64,000 nucleotides of DNA, taken from the NCBI RefSeq assembly GCF_000247815.1, contig NC_021675.1, positions 65,429,040 through 65,493,039 of the forward strand. The letters run 5' to 3'. The stretch comes from Ficedula albicollis. Its lineage: Eukaryota > Chordata > Aves > Passeriformes > Muscicapidae. Of this stretch, positions 1 to 13,460 are shown one piece after another. A program made the position numbers and the translations under genes. Numbering within the stretch: position 1 is the first letter of the stretch; each line of letters begins with the position of its first letter. The notes below the pieces were generated by a model. It made no database searches, had not been told where the DNA came from, and saw only the letters and a list, made by a program, of their open reading frames with translations.

Positions 1-67
1 ATTTTCTCTTCTGTTACACAACTCCACGTTTGCCTTCTAAATCCTTTCTAAGCATCCCAATGATTTC

Positions 68-213
68 ATTGGCATGCACAAATAGATGTCTCTGTTATAT
101 ATTGAACGGAAAATAGAATTTACTCTTGAATTTCAACCTCATTGGCATGTACAAATAGATGTCTCTGTTATATATTGAATGGAAAATAGAATTTACTCTT
201 GAATTTCAACCTT
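68..213. repeat. Two-copy tandem duplication, 73-bp period
   Basis: Two adjacent copies of a 73-bp AT-rich unit, 68-140 and 141-213, each beginning attggcatg. I count two substitutions between them, both c to t in the second copy. No other copies were seen in the window and the unit does not resemble CR1. This is most simply a local tandem duplication. Confidence 0.9.
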
Positions 214-3200
214 CACTTAAAAATATTTGGTTTTCCTATATCCTTACTGGATTGACTTGGCTTTCAAAAGGAGATTCCTCAGAATCAGGGAGGAATCTGA
301 TGGCACATTTGCACATCAGTTTAGAGTGACTTTTTTTACACTCAGATTTTTATTTAACTCATGTAATTCTGTTGTGGTTTCTTTAGTAAACAGAAGTAGC
401 TCTACAGTTCTGTTTCACAAATGCCTCATTATGCTGAGCTGTTAATAGTTCTGTTAGTATTGTTAAAGTATTAACAGAAGAATAATAATTGCTCTGCTGT
501 AGTTGTATTGAGGATAAAAAAGCATTCTCATAGAATATTAATGAGAGCTTTTTTCAAGGTATGAGTTACTGTTCTTAGCACAGAAAATAATAATAAAAAA
601 AAGGTTTTTTTAAAAAAAAGTACCATCCTGGAGAAACATAATAATAAAAATCAATAAGGCTTTGATTTAGTCTTGAACTGCCTTGCTCCTCCTCTCCTGA
701 CCCCATTTGTGCTTCCTGTAGGTCTCAGGGATCTCTCTGCACCATATGTGCTCCGGTACCTCGGCACCGCAGGGGGCTGGGAGACTTTTAACAATGAATT
801 CTCTTTTTTTTTTTTCTGTTTATCTCAGCCTTAAATTACTTTAACCTTATTTAGTCTTAAAAACTGTGACTGTGGAGCTAATATTTTATGCAGCATTGAG
901 AGGAACTGGAAGTGCTTTTCATTGCTATGCAAAATGCAGCTGGGGAATGGTGCAGAATTTACGACAGGGAGTTGGGTGCTCTTGAGAGTGTGAGCAGTAG
1001 TTTATTTTCATTTCTGCCATTAAATATCTTATTACCAACTATTTGTTTTTTCTTTCCTCTCCCCTGCTGTGCAAAAAAAAAAAAAAAAAGTAATTACTGG
1101 AAGGTAAGAATTGTACAAATTCTGGAAAGTACCTTAAATCAGTGACCTTTGGTTGACCTCCTCTACTGCTGTTGTGAGCCCTGATACTTTTTTACAGGGC
1201 TAAGTTAAACCTCTGTCATCCTTTCCCTTTCATCAAATCTTACTCAGTTTTGTACCAAGTTTCTGATTTGTAAGCAAAATCCAAATATAGGAATAATTAA
1301 ATAATGATCTTTTATAAATCTGAGGTACACCAGGGCATAATAAAGCACAAGTGTTTCCTGGGACTTGCTTGACCATTAAAAACTCACAGTTTAAGTTGCA
1401 TAATACAATATCCTACCTTACAATACAATTCTGAGTACAATATTCTGTTTTTAGTAGCAGTTATTTCTAAATAAGCAAATGAGCTGCCATTGCAACACTT
1501 GTCTTTTTCCAGACTCATTGATCTGAATGCAAAGGACAGTGCAAACTTGAGTTTGTTGTTTGTTTTCTGAGATTTCAAAGGAGCTTCAATTTATATTCTA
1601 AAGCATGTAATCTTTTTTTTCAGTCTCGTGTACCAGCTCCTTGTCATCCTTCATTCTCCCTCGTCTGACATCAGTTTCTCTCTTGTCCATTTAAAACTGA
1701 AACTTGAAAAACTGGAGTTTTATACTTTATATTATTCTTCTACCCCGGAGCTGTTTTTAGTGTCTTTATTGCAAGTAGACAGATGGTGATATTTGGTTTC
1801 CTGTCAGTTTTAATGAATATAGATAGGAGTGATAAGAACATTTGCTTCGTTTAGCAAACTTCCTTTTCTGGCTTTTAATTAATGAAGTGCTCGCTGGTGT
1901 GCCGCTGCTTTTGTATGTGCTACAGAAAATCTTTTATACAACTCAGCCCGTAGTGTCGGATAATGAGAAAAGATGATGAAAATAACTTTTTCTCTCCAGA
2001 TCCTTTCAAGTTTACTTACCCAGGCTTGGAAAGCTGCAGACATCAGCCATGGAACTGCTTGTATGAGCTGCCCTAGCAGCATCCTTTGTTGCTGCATATT
2101 TTGGTAATATTTTGTTTTTATACCAAGAACCCAAAGGAAGTGGTCTGTGTTTGGTGTTCACTTAATCTTGGGTAGGGTTCAGCTCAGCTTTGGAGCAATT
2201 TGCTTCTCATGCAACTTCTCAAATTGAATAAGGCCCATGGCAGAAATTTGGTAAAACAGAAAAGAAAACCCTTGGCTTTTCAACCTTTTTTCCCTGCAAT
2301 TTGTCTTGCCTTGGAGAGAACATTAATCTTTACCATTGATTTTTTTTTTTTCCAAGTAGTTTGATTTCTGTGTTAGCTTAGCACAGACATTATTTGAAAT
2401 TATTGCAAACTGTTTGAGTGTCCATTATTTTTAAGACCTTTGTCCATTGTTTAACACTTAGGGGTTTATCTTTCTCTTTGGGTATATTGGGGTTTTATAT
2501 TGAGGCAGGATCAGTGTTTGTAGGCAAAGTTGTTTAAATAATTTCTGCTTTGCCATAACAGTTTGAGTTCTTTAATGGTAAAAGTAACCATGTCTGTGTG
2601 TGTAAAACATTGCAGTGGGTAAGATCTGAATACTGGCTGTGGATTTAAAGTCTCTGTTTTAGCTTCATAGCTCTAACAGTTTAAGAACTCACTAGATGAA
2701 GAGGAATGAAGGACTAGAAGGTGATCTTTGGGAACATTATTTTCTGAAGATTCTGACTATTGCTAAATCTGAAGAAACTGATTTTAAACCTGTTGTGTCA
2801 TAATATTCCTGTTTCCTGAGATAAAAAATGGACCAGATTTTGTACTTTTTTCAGGACTTTTGTTTTGCTGTAGCCTTATAAGGGTAGGATTTGATTTCCT
2901 GGTGGCAAATCTGTTCGGGGAAAAAAAAGTTGGTTTATTTTAGCAAAGCTGTTTTAAAATACTCCAACAAGCCTGGCAGGAGGCAGAAATAGTTGTTATT
3001 CAATATTATTTCTTAGGGCTTTCTGAAAACGTCACAAAGTGCAAACCCTGTTCCTATGGAAAACACTTCTCCCAGCGAAAGATACCTCCATTTTAAATGA
3101 GGTAAAAACAAACAAATTGTTTTCTCTCGTACATTTGGTGAAGGTAAATAATCAGGTATGTGCACTATGTTTATTGCATGGATGGTATCACCTCTGCAAA

Positions 3201-4205
3201 CAAACAGTGACTGAGGTTTTGAACATGTCCTTCCTTCCCAAAGGTCACAAGTAAGAAACCCATGAAAGGGCATCTCAAGGACAGCTTATGTTTAAATAAA
3301 TACTCAGTTTCTGTGTTCACTCTTGGTGGGTTTGCAGTTCTCGTGGCTGTGCTGGTTTGTGCAAGGGTGATGAGGAATTTGGTGTGAGCCATTTCAGAGG
3401 AGAACATGGATCTCTGTGGGCAGGTGCAGCACGGTGCCTTCTGCTTCAGTACCTGCAGGACACCTCATGTTCTGTGGGGACAAACCCAGGCATGCTCATG
3501 TACTCTGTTTTTATCATGAGAGTCCTTTCTTCTGAACCAGAAATTAAGCATGCTTCATACAGCAGGGCACAGTACCAGGGTCAGTTTTAATATGTTTTCC
3601 ATGCAGAAATCAGTGTAAGCAAAATATTCATGGTGGTGCCTCCTAGCATGTAGGCAAGAACATTTTAACATTGTTAGTTGCAATATAAGGTTGTGCTTTC
3701 ATCTCTTTCTGGTTCCTTGTCATCCTTCAGGAAACAGAACTACAGAACTTCTCTCTTATAGTAAAACAATTCTTTCTGATGCCTCCAAGCTGGTGTTCCT
3801 CGCTGTATTTGACATAGGTATTCATAAATTTTATATGAAATCCATGCTTGAATTAATGGGAAAAATAAACACATTTAATTCAGACCTTCTCCCTCTGGAA
3901 AGAGACCATAGCCTGTATGTGTGAGGTTTATTTTTTCTTTAGCATTTGCTTCTTATTCTCAGAATAATTGTAGTCGCATGTTCTCCTTTTCAATATTTGC
4001 CAAAATCTCCAGCAGTTCTTATTCTCTCATATCTTGTTCAGTCGTGAGCCAGAAGGAAACAAAGTCATCTGGAAAAGAAAACCCACAGGGCTTCATTCCC
4101 TTCCCACGCCCCATCATTTTCTCTCCACATATTTGGAGATGTGAAGCAATTTAGATCAGCAGTCTCCATCGTTCCCTTTTCCTAACCCGATTCCTCTTCT
4201 TGCAG
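214..4205. other. Unique non-coding DNA, no gene recognised
   Basis: AT-rich single-copy sequence with poly-A and poly-T runs, for example the A run near 1073-1090 and T runs near 800 and 2340. A strong donor-like AAG|GTAAGA lies near 1103, but no convincing upstream acceptor pairs with it. Open frames here are under about 90 codons and overlap on both strands, as expected by chance. The last 50 bases lead into a good splice acceptor at 4205. Confidence 0.6.
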
Positions 4206-4320
4206 AGAGAAACAAAAGGAAGATACAGAAGACAAGTTGAAGAAGAAAGGAAAGACAGAGGAAAAAATAGTGGAGAAAATCAGAACAGAGTTGGCTTTTC
4301 TGAAAGGAGTTGGCCAGGAA
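4206..4320 (+). CDS. Candidate internal coding exon, unidentified gene
   Basis: A pyrimidine tract with a branch-point-like ctaac about 20 bases upstream ends in ttgcag at 4205. The 115 bases that follow are open in one frame after a single leading A: 38 codons starting GAG AAA CAA and ending GGC CAG GAA. They stop at gtaaaatga, where the donor-like GTAAAA is followed at once by an in-frame TGA. The predicted peptide is rich in Lys and Glu (EKQKEDTEDKLKKKGKTEEK at the start, then a segment ending FLKGVGQE) and looks like charged helix or coiled coil. If real, the exon enters by completing a codon with one base and leaves in phase 0. Purine-rich DNA has few stops and naturally encodes Lys/Glu, so chance is a serious alternative. 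The donor lacks the consensus G at position +5. I do not recognise the protein family. Confidence 0.25.
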
Positions 4321-7300
4321 GTAAAATGAGCAGCTTCCCTCCTTTTGTTTTTTTTCTTGTTTTTAGCCCATCCCAGATACTGCAATTCTGAGATAAGTGG
4401 GTCAGGCAAAAGGGCATAATTAATAGTGATTTCACAGTTGCTGTGGGTACAGGAGAGTGTAGTGAGAAGAATGGATTCAAGGAAATGTTGGCAGGCTCTC
4501 GGTGGAAAGCTCCCAGCTGAGCCCCAGGTTGCCATGCCCATCTTCTGCCATAAGATTTTGGGCCGTGCCAGCCAGGTGGGAGCTGGATCAGAGTGGGAAT
4601 AGAGCAGATGGATGCTCTACTGGATGCTCTAGTGGATGAAGTGCAGCCCATCTTAAGTACACTGAATTTAGTGTGGGACAGGATGCATTTGTGAGAGCAG
4701 CTGGGGAAAGGATGGATCAACCCTTTGAAAAGCATTGTGGGGAAACAAAGAGCTAAGTACCCTGACCAGGGGGCATAATGGGACATAATTTTTTTCTGTC
4801 AGATATTCTGAGTTTATTGCTAAGGAGCATTTCTTGTGTCCCACATGCACCTCCAGTTTCTGTTACCTTGCAGTACTTTGTTTCTTCTGGTTGGTGATCA
4901 CGTAGCATCAGTGAGGCTTGCATGGGACGTGGGGCACATGGTCCAAGGACAGCAATCTGTGCATTTCTGCTGAGAGATTAATTTAATTGTAACATCTGGA
5001 GATAAGGTGAGAGCATGTGCAGCAAGTTACAGTTTGAAGGTGCTACTGCAGGGAAACTTCTACAAACAGATGTAGTGGCACTGCTGTCATGAAAGATGGA
5101 AGGACAAACCACTTGTGTCGTTCAAATCTGCTTTCTGCAAAATTTAATTTTAGTTGCTTTTCTTTTCCTGATGGAGACAAGTTGCTGTGTCCTGGTCAAG
5201 GGGTGGTGCCATGTTTTTGGATGCTCCTGAAGCCCTGATGGGTCTTTCTGAATTCTGGTGCCCCATCTGCTCTTGAACAGGTGGAGCCCCTTGGATGAAT
5301 ATTCCCAACAGTCTCTGTGCTTGGATTACACATTCCCAACATCACCTGCTTGTGCTGTCACCAGAGCCTGCAAAAAAAGCTTTTCTCTTGATGAGGAGGA
5401 AATACCTGAACAGGAGCTTTTTACATCCCTATGACACATTCAGCTCTGCCACTTTGGGAATTTATTTGGTGGGAGCAGTGTGTCCTGGTGGCTCATAAAG
5501 ATTCACTTCATCCAGCTGTGGCCTTTCAGGGCCAGCTGTTGGGAGATCACTGACCTGCATCCCTTGCTGGAGGTGGGTTGGTTATGAGGTTGGACACTGT
5601 GCTTACAGAAGAAAGGCAATGTATGGGATGGGTAAAGGGGGAGTGCAACACCTTGGGAAGATGATTTTATTTTTTTGCCTCCAGAAAAATAGTAAATTCA
5701 TGCTTTTAGATCCGTTAAAGTGCTTGTGGGTACCAACATATTGCAGGATAGCTGGCTATGTACATCTCATGGTTTCAGCTCTTGAAGGCAGAGGATGAAG
5801 CAGAAGCATCTGAGGGTTTGGGTTTTTATTTTAGGTCAAGTCTATGTTTCACATCTTAGGACATATTAGTAAACTTCATCCTGCCCTTTCTCCAAATGGG
5901 TTTGAACTTTATGGTATTGAACCTTTGTCCTTTTCATGAAAATAAAAAGACTGTTCTCTCTGTGGTTATGTCTCTGTTATTTTGGTTAAATAACTTGAGA
6001 TCTTTTTTCACATGATTTGAAATGTTTTGTGATTATTGCTAAAAAAAAACCAACCCAACTTTCTGAAGGAAAAAAATTGATTTCTCTGAAAGCAGTAGCT
6101 CAGTCATCAGCAGGTCTGTTCTGAGAATGAGTGTGTACAGCCCACACAGGGGCACATTTGATTGTTGGAGAGACATCAGTAACTGGTATTTTTCTTCACA
6201 AAAGACCCTTTTGCTTAATACTCAAGACGTATATAGTCCATTTTTTCAAAAAGAGCATCTGAAAAACTGCTTTAGAAATGTTAGTTATTATCAAACACAA
6301 ACTTAGGAACATTTTAATTTTTCTTAATTACAGTATCAGTGGAAAGACAATAACTTGAAACTGAAGGATGCTTTCCAATTTCTCCATGTTTTAGACAAAA
6401 CATTTGTGCATCTGTATCTTTTTTCCATATGTTGAAAGTGCCATATGGAGAGGTCACTCTGTATTTCAACTGGCAGATGAAATAGGCTAGAAGTAGGAAG
6501 CAACTCTAAACCAAAGGGTTTTTCAGTGAAGGAAAAGCCCCAGATTTGCTTTTGTCCTCTGGTGGACATTTATACTGTTAACTAATAATTATGATTTGTT
6601 GTATTCTAACAGAGAGACATCAGTGGGAGATTTTATTGTCAAGGGGAGAAAAGATGACATATGTAGGAACAATGCTGTCTATAAAAACCAGAAAGCTTGA
6701 AGGCGAATACAGTGAGCTGGAAAATTGTTATCTTTATTCTTAGTAAACAAAATATAGGTGAGCAACTGCAATTACATCTTTTACACACAAATGGGGAAAA
6801 AAACCCCTTCAGTTGTGCCTGAGTTGCCAAAGCCAATTAAATGCAGGGGCTTAAAGAGAGAGGTGATGAAAAGAATAAGGGAAGAAAATACCAAGTATTT
6901 GGCAAAAGCCTGGTGGGGGAATGTGGTTGTCATAAAGGCCACTGGGGAAAAGTGTAGTAGATGACTTCATGGTCATAAGAAGATGCTGTTCCTCCTCATT
7001 TTTGTAACTTGCAGAGTAGAAACAGCACAACTTATTTCTGTCCAAAAAGGCTCAGGAAGAGTGAGGACAAAGTTCTGTTGATGCTCTGCTGTGAAGCAGT
7101 GGCCTGATGGCATTATCTGCTGAGAGAAAAAATCATAGATGGCTGAGGTCTCCAGGGAGGATGGAGAGCAAAGTGATGGTTCTGCTTTGGTCTTAACCCA
7201 ATGCACATTCTGCACCTTTGCAAAATTTAATATTAGTTTCATCTTGGAGAAACTTAGAGTGTGAGCTGTCAGCATCAGAGTGATGGAGTTTGTTCAGGCC

Positions 7301-10300
7301 ACAGAACAGTATGGGCAGAAGAAAGAGCAGGATCTGAACCTGGGTGGATGTTGGAGGAGGAGAAATGCATGAGAGAAAATAGAGTTAGGAAGTGATAGCC
7401 TTGGGAAGGTCAGAGCTGGAAAAAACCAGAAGTGGTGAACACTGTGAAGGGCATGAGTTTTGAGGAGGGTGAGACTGTTGTAGATGCACTGGGTGGGTGG
7501 GAGTTCGGCACTGACCAGTGTGCCTAGCAGAGGTGGTGAAAACTGGAATATAGGGCTGGAAATTGAAGTATTTTCTTCCTTAAAAAGGATTGAGAATAAT
7601 AGCGGTTATTTTCTTGTTCTTTTTCTCCCTCTTGTTCAGGCTGAAAATAGAATTTTATGTAACAATCAAAGACACAAAGTTTATTTCTTGAAGGAGATGT
7701 TTAATGCTAACACGTCAGGACAGTGCTTTGGTTTTGTTTCTGTTCCGTTCCTCCAACCAGGAGAAATCACATGAAATTTATCATTGAATCAGAGGCACAA
7801 AAGGTTTTCTCATCAGAACATGGTGTCAGTACTTTGACTTAGAAAGGAGTTGTGCAATTCCATGCTGTATTTTTCCTCTTGCAATCCACTTGTCACAGTA
7901 TGTTGTTCCCATTATGAGCTCATGCTTCAGGAAATTGTGCCATTTTTTTTTAATTTAAATTTTTTTTTATCACAGGATTTTCAGATTGAGTATGTCTGCT
8001 CCCTATAATTTCAAAGAGAAAGAGACTTCCTAGGGCATGTTCTAGCCTTTCTATTTCTGTAACAAAGATCTGCAACTTGGTGGTAGAAGACAAATGATTC
8101 ATTTTGTCAAGAAAATACCACTTTTCTAAGTGGTTGTCAGGGCATGTCTGAAGCAAATACAGAAAGATTAAAAGCAATCATCTTATGTAAATGTTCAGCA
8201 GGACGCTGGGAAGCAGATAGGGAGTCAACAGTCAAGAAGCTTTGGATGGGTTGCAATAAATATATGATCCTATATAGATCCACAATGGTGTGGGCTTGTA
8301 AATTGTGGGGCCAATTGCAAGGAAATACTGAATGGTGTTTGATATGGGGATTTGGATACCAATAAACAAATTTCTGCCTGGGTTTCATTGCTTAAAAAAG
8401 TGTCGAGTAAGTATAATTTTTTTTTTAAGCAAACCAGGTTGCAGTGAGAGGAAATATTAGTTAAAACTCCAAGTGATTTCAGGATTTGTGGAACTGCCAT
8501 GGAAAGTCACTGAAGATTTATCAGCAGTATATTTTGATGAATAAAAGATGTGTGTTGCTTTATACTTTTATCATGAATCAGGAAAACCCCTGCAAGAGGC
8601 ACAGGAATAGCAACTGTATTTTACATCTTGTCCATTGTTCCCTTTTAGATTGGCTCTGTGCCCTTTTAGTAAAAATTTGTGTTTCTGTAAATCATTATGT
8701 ACCTTTGCATCACATTTATATATATGTAAATTGTATCAAAATATCAAATGCTCTTGGAATTATTTATTCTTCACGTCAAGATGTGTTCGCTGATAAGCTG
8801 TAGATAGTTTTTCAGAGGTCTATTAGAAATAGAGCCTTTTCCCCTCAGTTTTGGTGCTTTTCCAGAAAGAAGCCATTGCCTTTTTTATTCATAATTTAGT
8901 GTGATTATCTGTCATTGTCCCAAAAGGATTCTGACAGAAGGTTGTCCTAATGTGAAAGGCTTTTTGGCTGGCGGTGGCAGGGGGCTCCTGCTGGTCCCTC
9001 AGGCTGCAGGAGGGGACCCAGGACTGAATTCCCACGTGCTCACAGTGGGGACAGTGATGGGATGCTTTGAACCAGGCTTGTCTTGGATGTAGGTGCACTC
9101 TTCGGAAATTACTGCTTGAATTTGGAAACTGCAGTTTACTGCCTTCCCACCTGGCCCAATTCTAACCCTTTGTGCTCATCCAGCATTGCTGGTCCCCTGC
9201 TCCCTTAGAAAATGTGAATTTTCAGTTTCATTTCAACACATGGTGCAGTAGCTAAGAGAAAAGGAAAACTGATGCAGGCCCTTCATTCTGCCTTTTTTAG
9301 CACCAGGGATGCACAGCTCAAGATGAGTACTGCTAAGTCAACACACTTTTTTTTTTGGTTAGCTTTTTCACAACACTGGTTTATTTTTGAGAGATGAGGA
9401 TGTCAAGCCCTACGGAGGAATTCAGCATTTTTTGCCCAACTCCTCATTTCATTTATTTAATCTATTTGCAAATATGCTTTTGTCTTGATCCAACCAGATC
9501 TCATGGTGGTCTGTCACGACTTTGTCACCTTCCTCATCCTGTTCAATGCCAGCACTTCTCGAGTGCCTCAAGGAATCCACACTGGGTTATTTACTCATTA
9601 TAAATGGCTTTGCATCTCTTAACTATTTTCATGACTAGCTGTTAATAAATCTTGACCTCAACTTGGATTTGGTCTTCTGGTTACTTTGCTGCTGCATTGT
9701 TCCATCACTGGTGATACTGTAGCTTCATGGCATTTCCTGGGCTTCTTGGCCAGTACATCCATTTCCCAAATCATTGGGAAGTAGTATTGTACAAATTGCA
9801 TTTTGGAGCCCTGTTTTGAGAAGGAGGTTGAGTCAGACCAGATGATCTTGTTCTCCTTTGCTGCCAAAGTTGTTGTAAGATTTTATGCTGAGGTTTTCAC
9901 TTAATCCTTTGTTGGCTGTTTCTTCTTCCCAGGTTATTGCTGTTCCACTGGTTGTCATTGATGTGTGAATCCAAAGCCACTTGTGGTGTTCAGCATTGAC
10001 AATTAAATAGACTGGCATTTGTTTATTAATCACTTTTACTTTCCCCTGTTACCAACCAGAGATCTCCTCTGGTTCATTTATCATAGACTTGACTGAAACC
10101 AAGGCTCACCACTGATGTTCCTCTACCCAGGCTCTGTAGATCTGATCCTGTATTTCTTTAGCTCTGTGCCCTTATTCAATGAGATCCTTATGGTATCTGC
10201 TTCAGGGGCTGAGGGTGGTTGTGGATACTGGTGAAGACTCAGGGAAAGATGCAACTTAGATTTTCCCAAGCTGCTCAGAGGAAAACAGAAGTGAAGGAAT

Positions 10301-10340
10301 TAATAACAGAGATTAACACCTGGTGTTGATCACAGGACAC
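4321..10340. other. Unique non-coding DNA, no gene recognised
   Basis: Mostly single-copy AT-rich sequence. The longest minus-strand open frame (about 168 codons around 4280-4786) has no recognisable domain and is overlapped by other frames. A very good acceptor-like tract ends ttgttcag at 7639 and is followed by a phase-0 open stretch to a TGA at 7772-7774 (44 codons). It could be a terminal exon but carries no family signal. I see no RNA gene or mobile element that I can name. Confidence 0.5.
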
Positions 10341-10478
10341 TGTATAAGAAACGTGATGTTTGGTAAAGACTTCTTTCCAGAAGGTGTTACCTTCCTTGGG
10401 CCAATGAGCGTGTATAAGAAACGTGATGTTTGGTAAAGGCTTCTTTTCAGAAGGTGTTACCTTCCTTGGGCCAATGAG
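10341..10478. repeat. Two-copy tandem duplication, 70-bp period
   Basis: Copy one is 10341-10410 and copy two 10411-10478. Both begin tgtataagaaacgtgatg and end at ccaatgagc. Two substitutions separate them. The unit is not found elsewhere in the window. Confidence 0.9.
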
Positions 10479-12934
10479 CTTTTTCTATCCTTTGTTCCAC
10501 GATCTAGTCTATGAAAGTGTAGTTGCCTCTTTAATAAATTGCTTTCTTCTGCCTCTGAAGAAAGTTGTGTGTTGCTATGTCATTTCACTGTTCCTAACCC
10601 TATAGCAACAGGTGGTTTCTTGGGTGCTCACAGGTCTCCTCCTTGCCAGGTTTCACTTCTTGGTGCTGTCAGTGCCTCTCCCAAGCAGCCCAGCTCTTCA
10701 CTTCCACAGCTCTCGAGTTGGGGTTGGTGATTTTCATGTGTTGCAGCAACCCCACCGCTTTGATTTCTTTGATCTGGCTGCAGCGTTTTATCAGAGAGAT
10801 GGAATTTAAATTTCAGATTTACACTTGTTTTGAGTTTGTCTTGATAAATGTGCTTTTAGTTAGGTAAACCACTTTCATTGAAAAGCTGTAATGCAGGAAA
10901 TCTGCAAGTCATAACCAGCAGCAAGCAGTTTTTTTGCAAAGATGATGATGATGAATATTACACTCCAAGGTGAAAATGTGACTTTTAATAAGGGTGGAGG
11001 TCCCTGGAGTGGTTGGAAGGCACTGTGTTGTCCACCCAGTGTTAGAGTAGGGATGGAGGGAGGGTTTGTTAGAAACTGAACTGGCTGGTTCCTTGATTTT
11101 GCTGGCAGAAGATTCTGTCCCATCATTGTGCAGCAGTCTGGGGGCAGAGGATTTGCCCCTCAGATGGGGAAATGAGTCAAGCACATCAGGAGCTTAACAG
11201 ACTGCTGAGGGGAAGGTAATGCCTTCTTCTCTTAATTTTGTGAGTCTGATTCATTCTGAAAAATAATAATACAAGTTGACTTTGGCATCTGTTAGAATTT
11301 AGAAAGTGATAAGTGCAAATGAAGAGACAGCTGCTGACAATGGCAGGTTGTTGTGTATGTCCATTTTAGTCATATGTATAGCAAACCAGAATCCTGTGTA
11401 TTTTTATACATACTTATTCCTTAAAATTGGATTATTGGTTGCTCTTACTTTCTTAGAAATTCTCTCTTTGCTCAGGGAGTTACTCTTTAGATTACACATA
11501 GTTTGAGTGGCTTTACTTGACAGTAAATGTAATGTCAGAGCAGTAAAGCCTCCCAAGGACAAGGATAAAGCTGTGGTTTAGTAGTTACCTTATGTTTGTG
11601 GACATTTGTTTTCAGGGAGACAGAGAAATCTGTTTTTTTTCACAAAGGAAATGGAAAATCTGTTAATGGTAAATTTTAAAGGAAAATACTGTAAAAAAAA
11701 ATTCCAAGAAATTGCAGATCCTTTTGCTTTTGTTTGGTGTTGTAAGCTTGACCTAATTTTGAATGTAATTGTGGCTTCAAGTAGGAAAAATATCAAACCA
11801 GAAAAGTAATACAAAAAACCAAAAACCCCCCAAAAATGAAAAAAGGAAAAAAACCCCTCCTATTGGGAATTTAATTCTGGAGACATTCCAGCGTGGGCTA
11901 CTATTTCACATGCATATTTAATAGTCTTAATTCATATTGAGGGCAAAAAGAGTATTGTTATAATGGTACATATGACTTAGATTAAATATGCTATTTAAAT
12001 GGAGCCCTCTAAAGGGTATGAAAGTGTTTATAAGTTTATTTTTATTCTGAGTTGTTACTAAAGCTGGTTAAGAGAGCTGAAAAACGTCTCATTTGCAAGT
12101 GTTTGTCTTGCTATTGCCAAATATTGTCATTCCCCCTCTTCCTCCCCTTGCCTGCAGGTTTTGAAAGGAACCAAAATTAACATGCCTGTCCTTATTAATT
12201 AGGTTTTCTATTTACACAGTGCAATATAGTGACAAAATGAGTTTCCTATTGTACCAATGTCTTTATATCACCACAGCTCTGGGAATATTTTTGTTTCTTT
12301 CTCTTCCTCCACAGATTCAAACCCATTTTTAAAATTTTCAGTCAGTAAGATAGGATCTGAGGAATAAAAGTGTGAAAATACCTTTTTTGAAAATATAATT
12401 TTTTGAAGATGAGTAATCTTGCTCCTGTTTGCAGTGACAGGAATGTGAATGGTGCATCAGGGGCCTTACTGACTGAAGTAGATATTCTTAAAATGATGCT
12501 ATTGCTGCAATCAAGACACCTGGTTCAGTAGTGTCCAGTTTAACTCTCAGGTCTAACTTCAAAAGGTTGTGAGTAATTTTTTTGTGTGGTGTAAATTACT
12601 TTCTGCAGATTACAACTTCTTTTTGCCTCTACTACTAGTTTGCTTGCCATGTTTAAAAAAAAAAACAGCGTGGGTTGAAACTGTAGAAAATTAAGTTGTC
12701 TGCACTGATTTATAGTATATAAATTGTCAAACTGTGTGTTCTTTCCGTGGGATTATTTTAAATGAAGGTGATAGTGTTGATTTAACAGGTTTCTCTATGA
12801 CATTTGACTTGATACCATGCAACATATTAAGTAGAAAACCAGAATGATGCAAAATGAGCACTCTATAGATGAAGTGAATTAAAAATGGGCAGTTTGTACC
12901 AGAGTCCTGTAGAGAATTTTTTGTCTTAATCCTT
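10479..12934. other. Unique non-coding DNA with isolated splice-like motifs
   Basis: No gene recognised. Two long pyrimidine tracts end in CAG near 12156 and 12315. The first is followed by a short open stretch with an early TAG and no donor. The second is 30 bases before a GTAAGA. A further pair, acceptor gctggcag at 11108 and donor AAG|GTAATG at 11215, encloses 107 bases open in only one frame. None shows a recognisable protein. The region also holds A-rich low-complexity DNA around 11690-11860. Confidence 0.45.
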
Positions 12935-13460
12935 GCTGACATTTTTATCCATGATGTGGAAAAAAAATTGTAAAGACCTCAATGATGTTTGTTGTTGAGA
13001 CAAAGATGGAGATTGCTGAAGACAGGAAGTCATGGGCACAGGTAGCTCTGGATCACCTGGTTTTATGGGGGTGTTTTAATATAGGATTTAAGAAACTGGA
13101 GGATGAAGTCAGATGCACAGAAGCAAAAGCTGCATGTCATACTTGCAGTGGTGAGTCAGCTCTGTAGATGAACATGGACTTCCAGAGCTGCCTTTGCAGA
13201 GCCACGGCCAAAATGAAGAATCACTCCCATTTCAGGCACAGGAACTTGCTGCTCCAGGGGAACTGAGCTGGGTCCCTCCATCAGGTGGGGAAAGTTTTGG
13301 AGAAGGTGCACAAGGATAATTTAAAGGCCATGTAATTGGAGACAAAAGAGAGACACTTGCCTAATCCAAGATGGAAACAAAAAATTGTCCAAAGTATCAT
13401 AAACTAGACAAATTTAAGCTAGATATGAGATGATTCTGTTTATCCCTCAGTTTATCAGTG
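12935..13460 (+). mobile_element. Possible very old CR1 LINE remnant
   Basis: The stretch from tttatccatgatgtgg to gttgttgagacaaag resembles the part of CR1 ORF2 near its 3' end that reads atcagtgacctggat...tgatgacacaaag in younger copies. Later text such as aatttaagctagatatgag resembles the CR1 line about a segment of the 3' region. Similarity is patchy and judged by eye only, so the limits and even the identity are uncertain. Confidence 0.3.

Noticed and set aside
4280..4786. 168-codon minus-strand open frame
   Set aside because: No recognisable domain, overlaps other frames, and has no splice or start context. Frames of this size are expected occasionally by chance in 64 kb.
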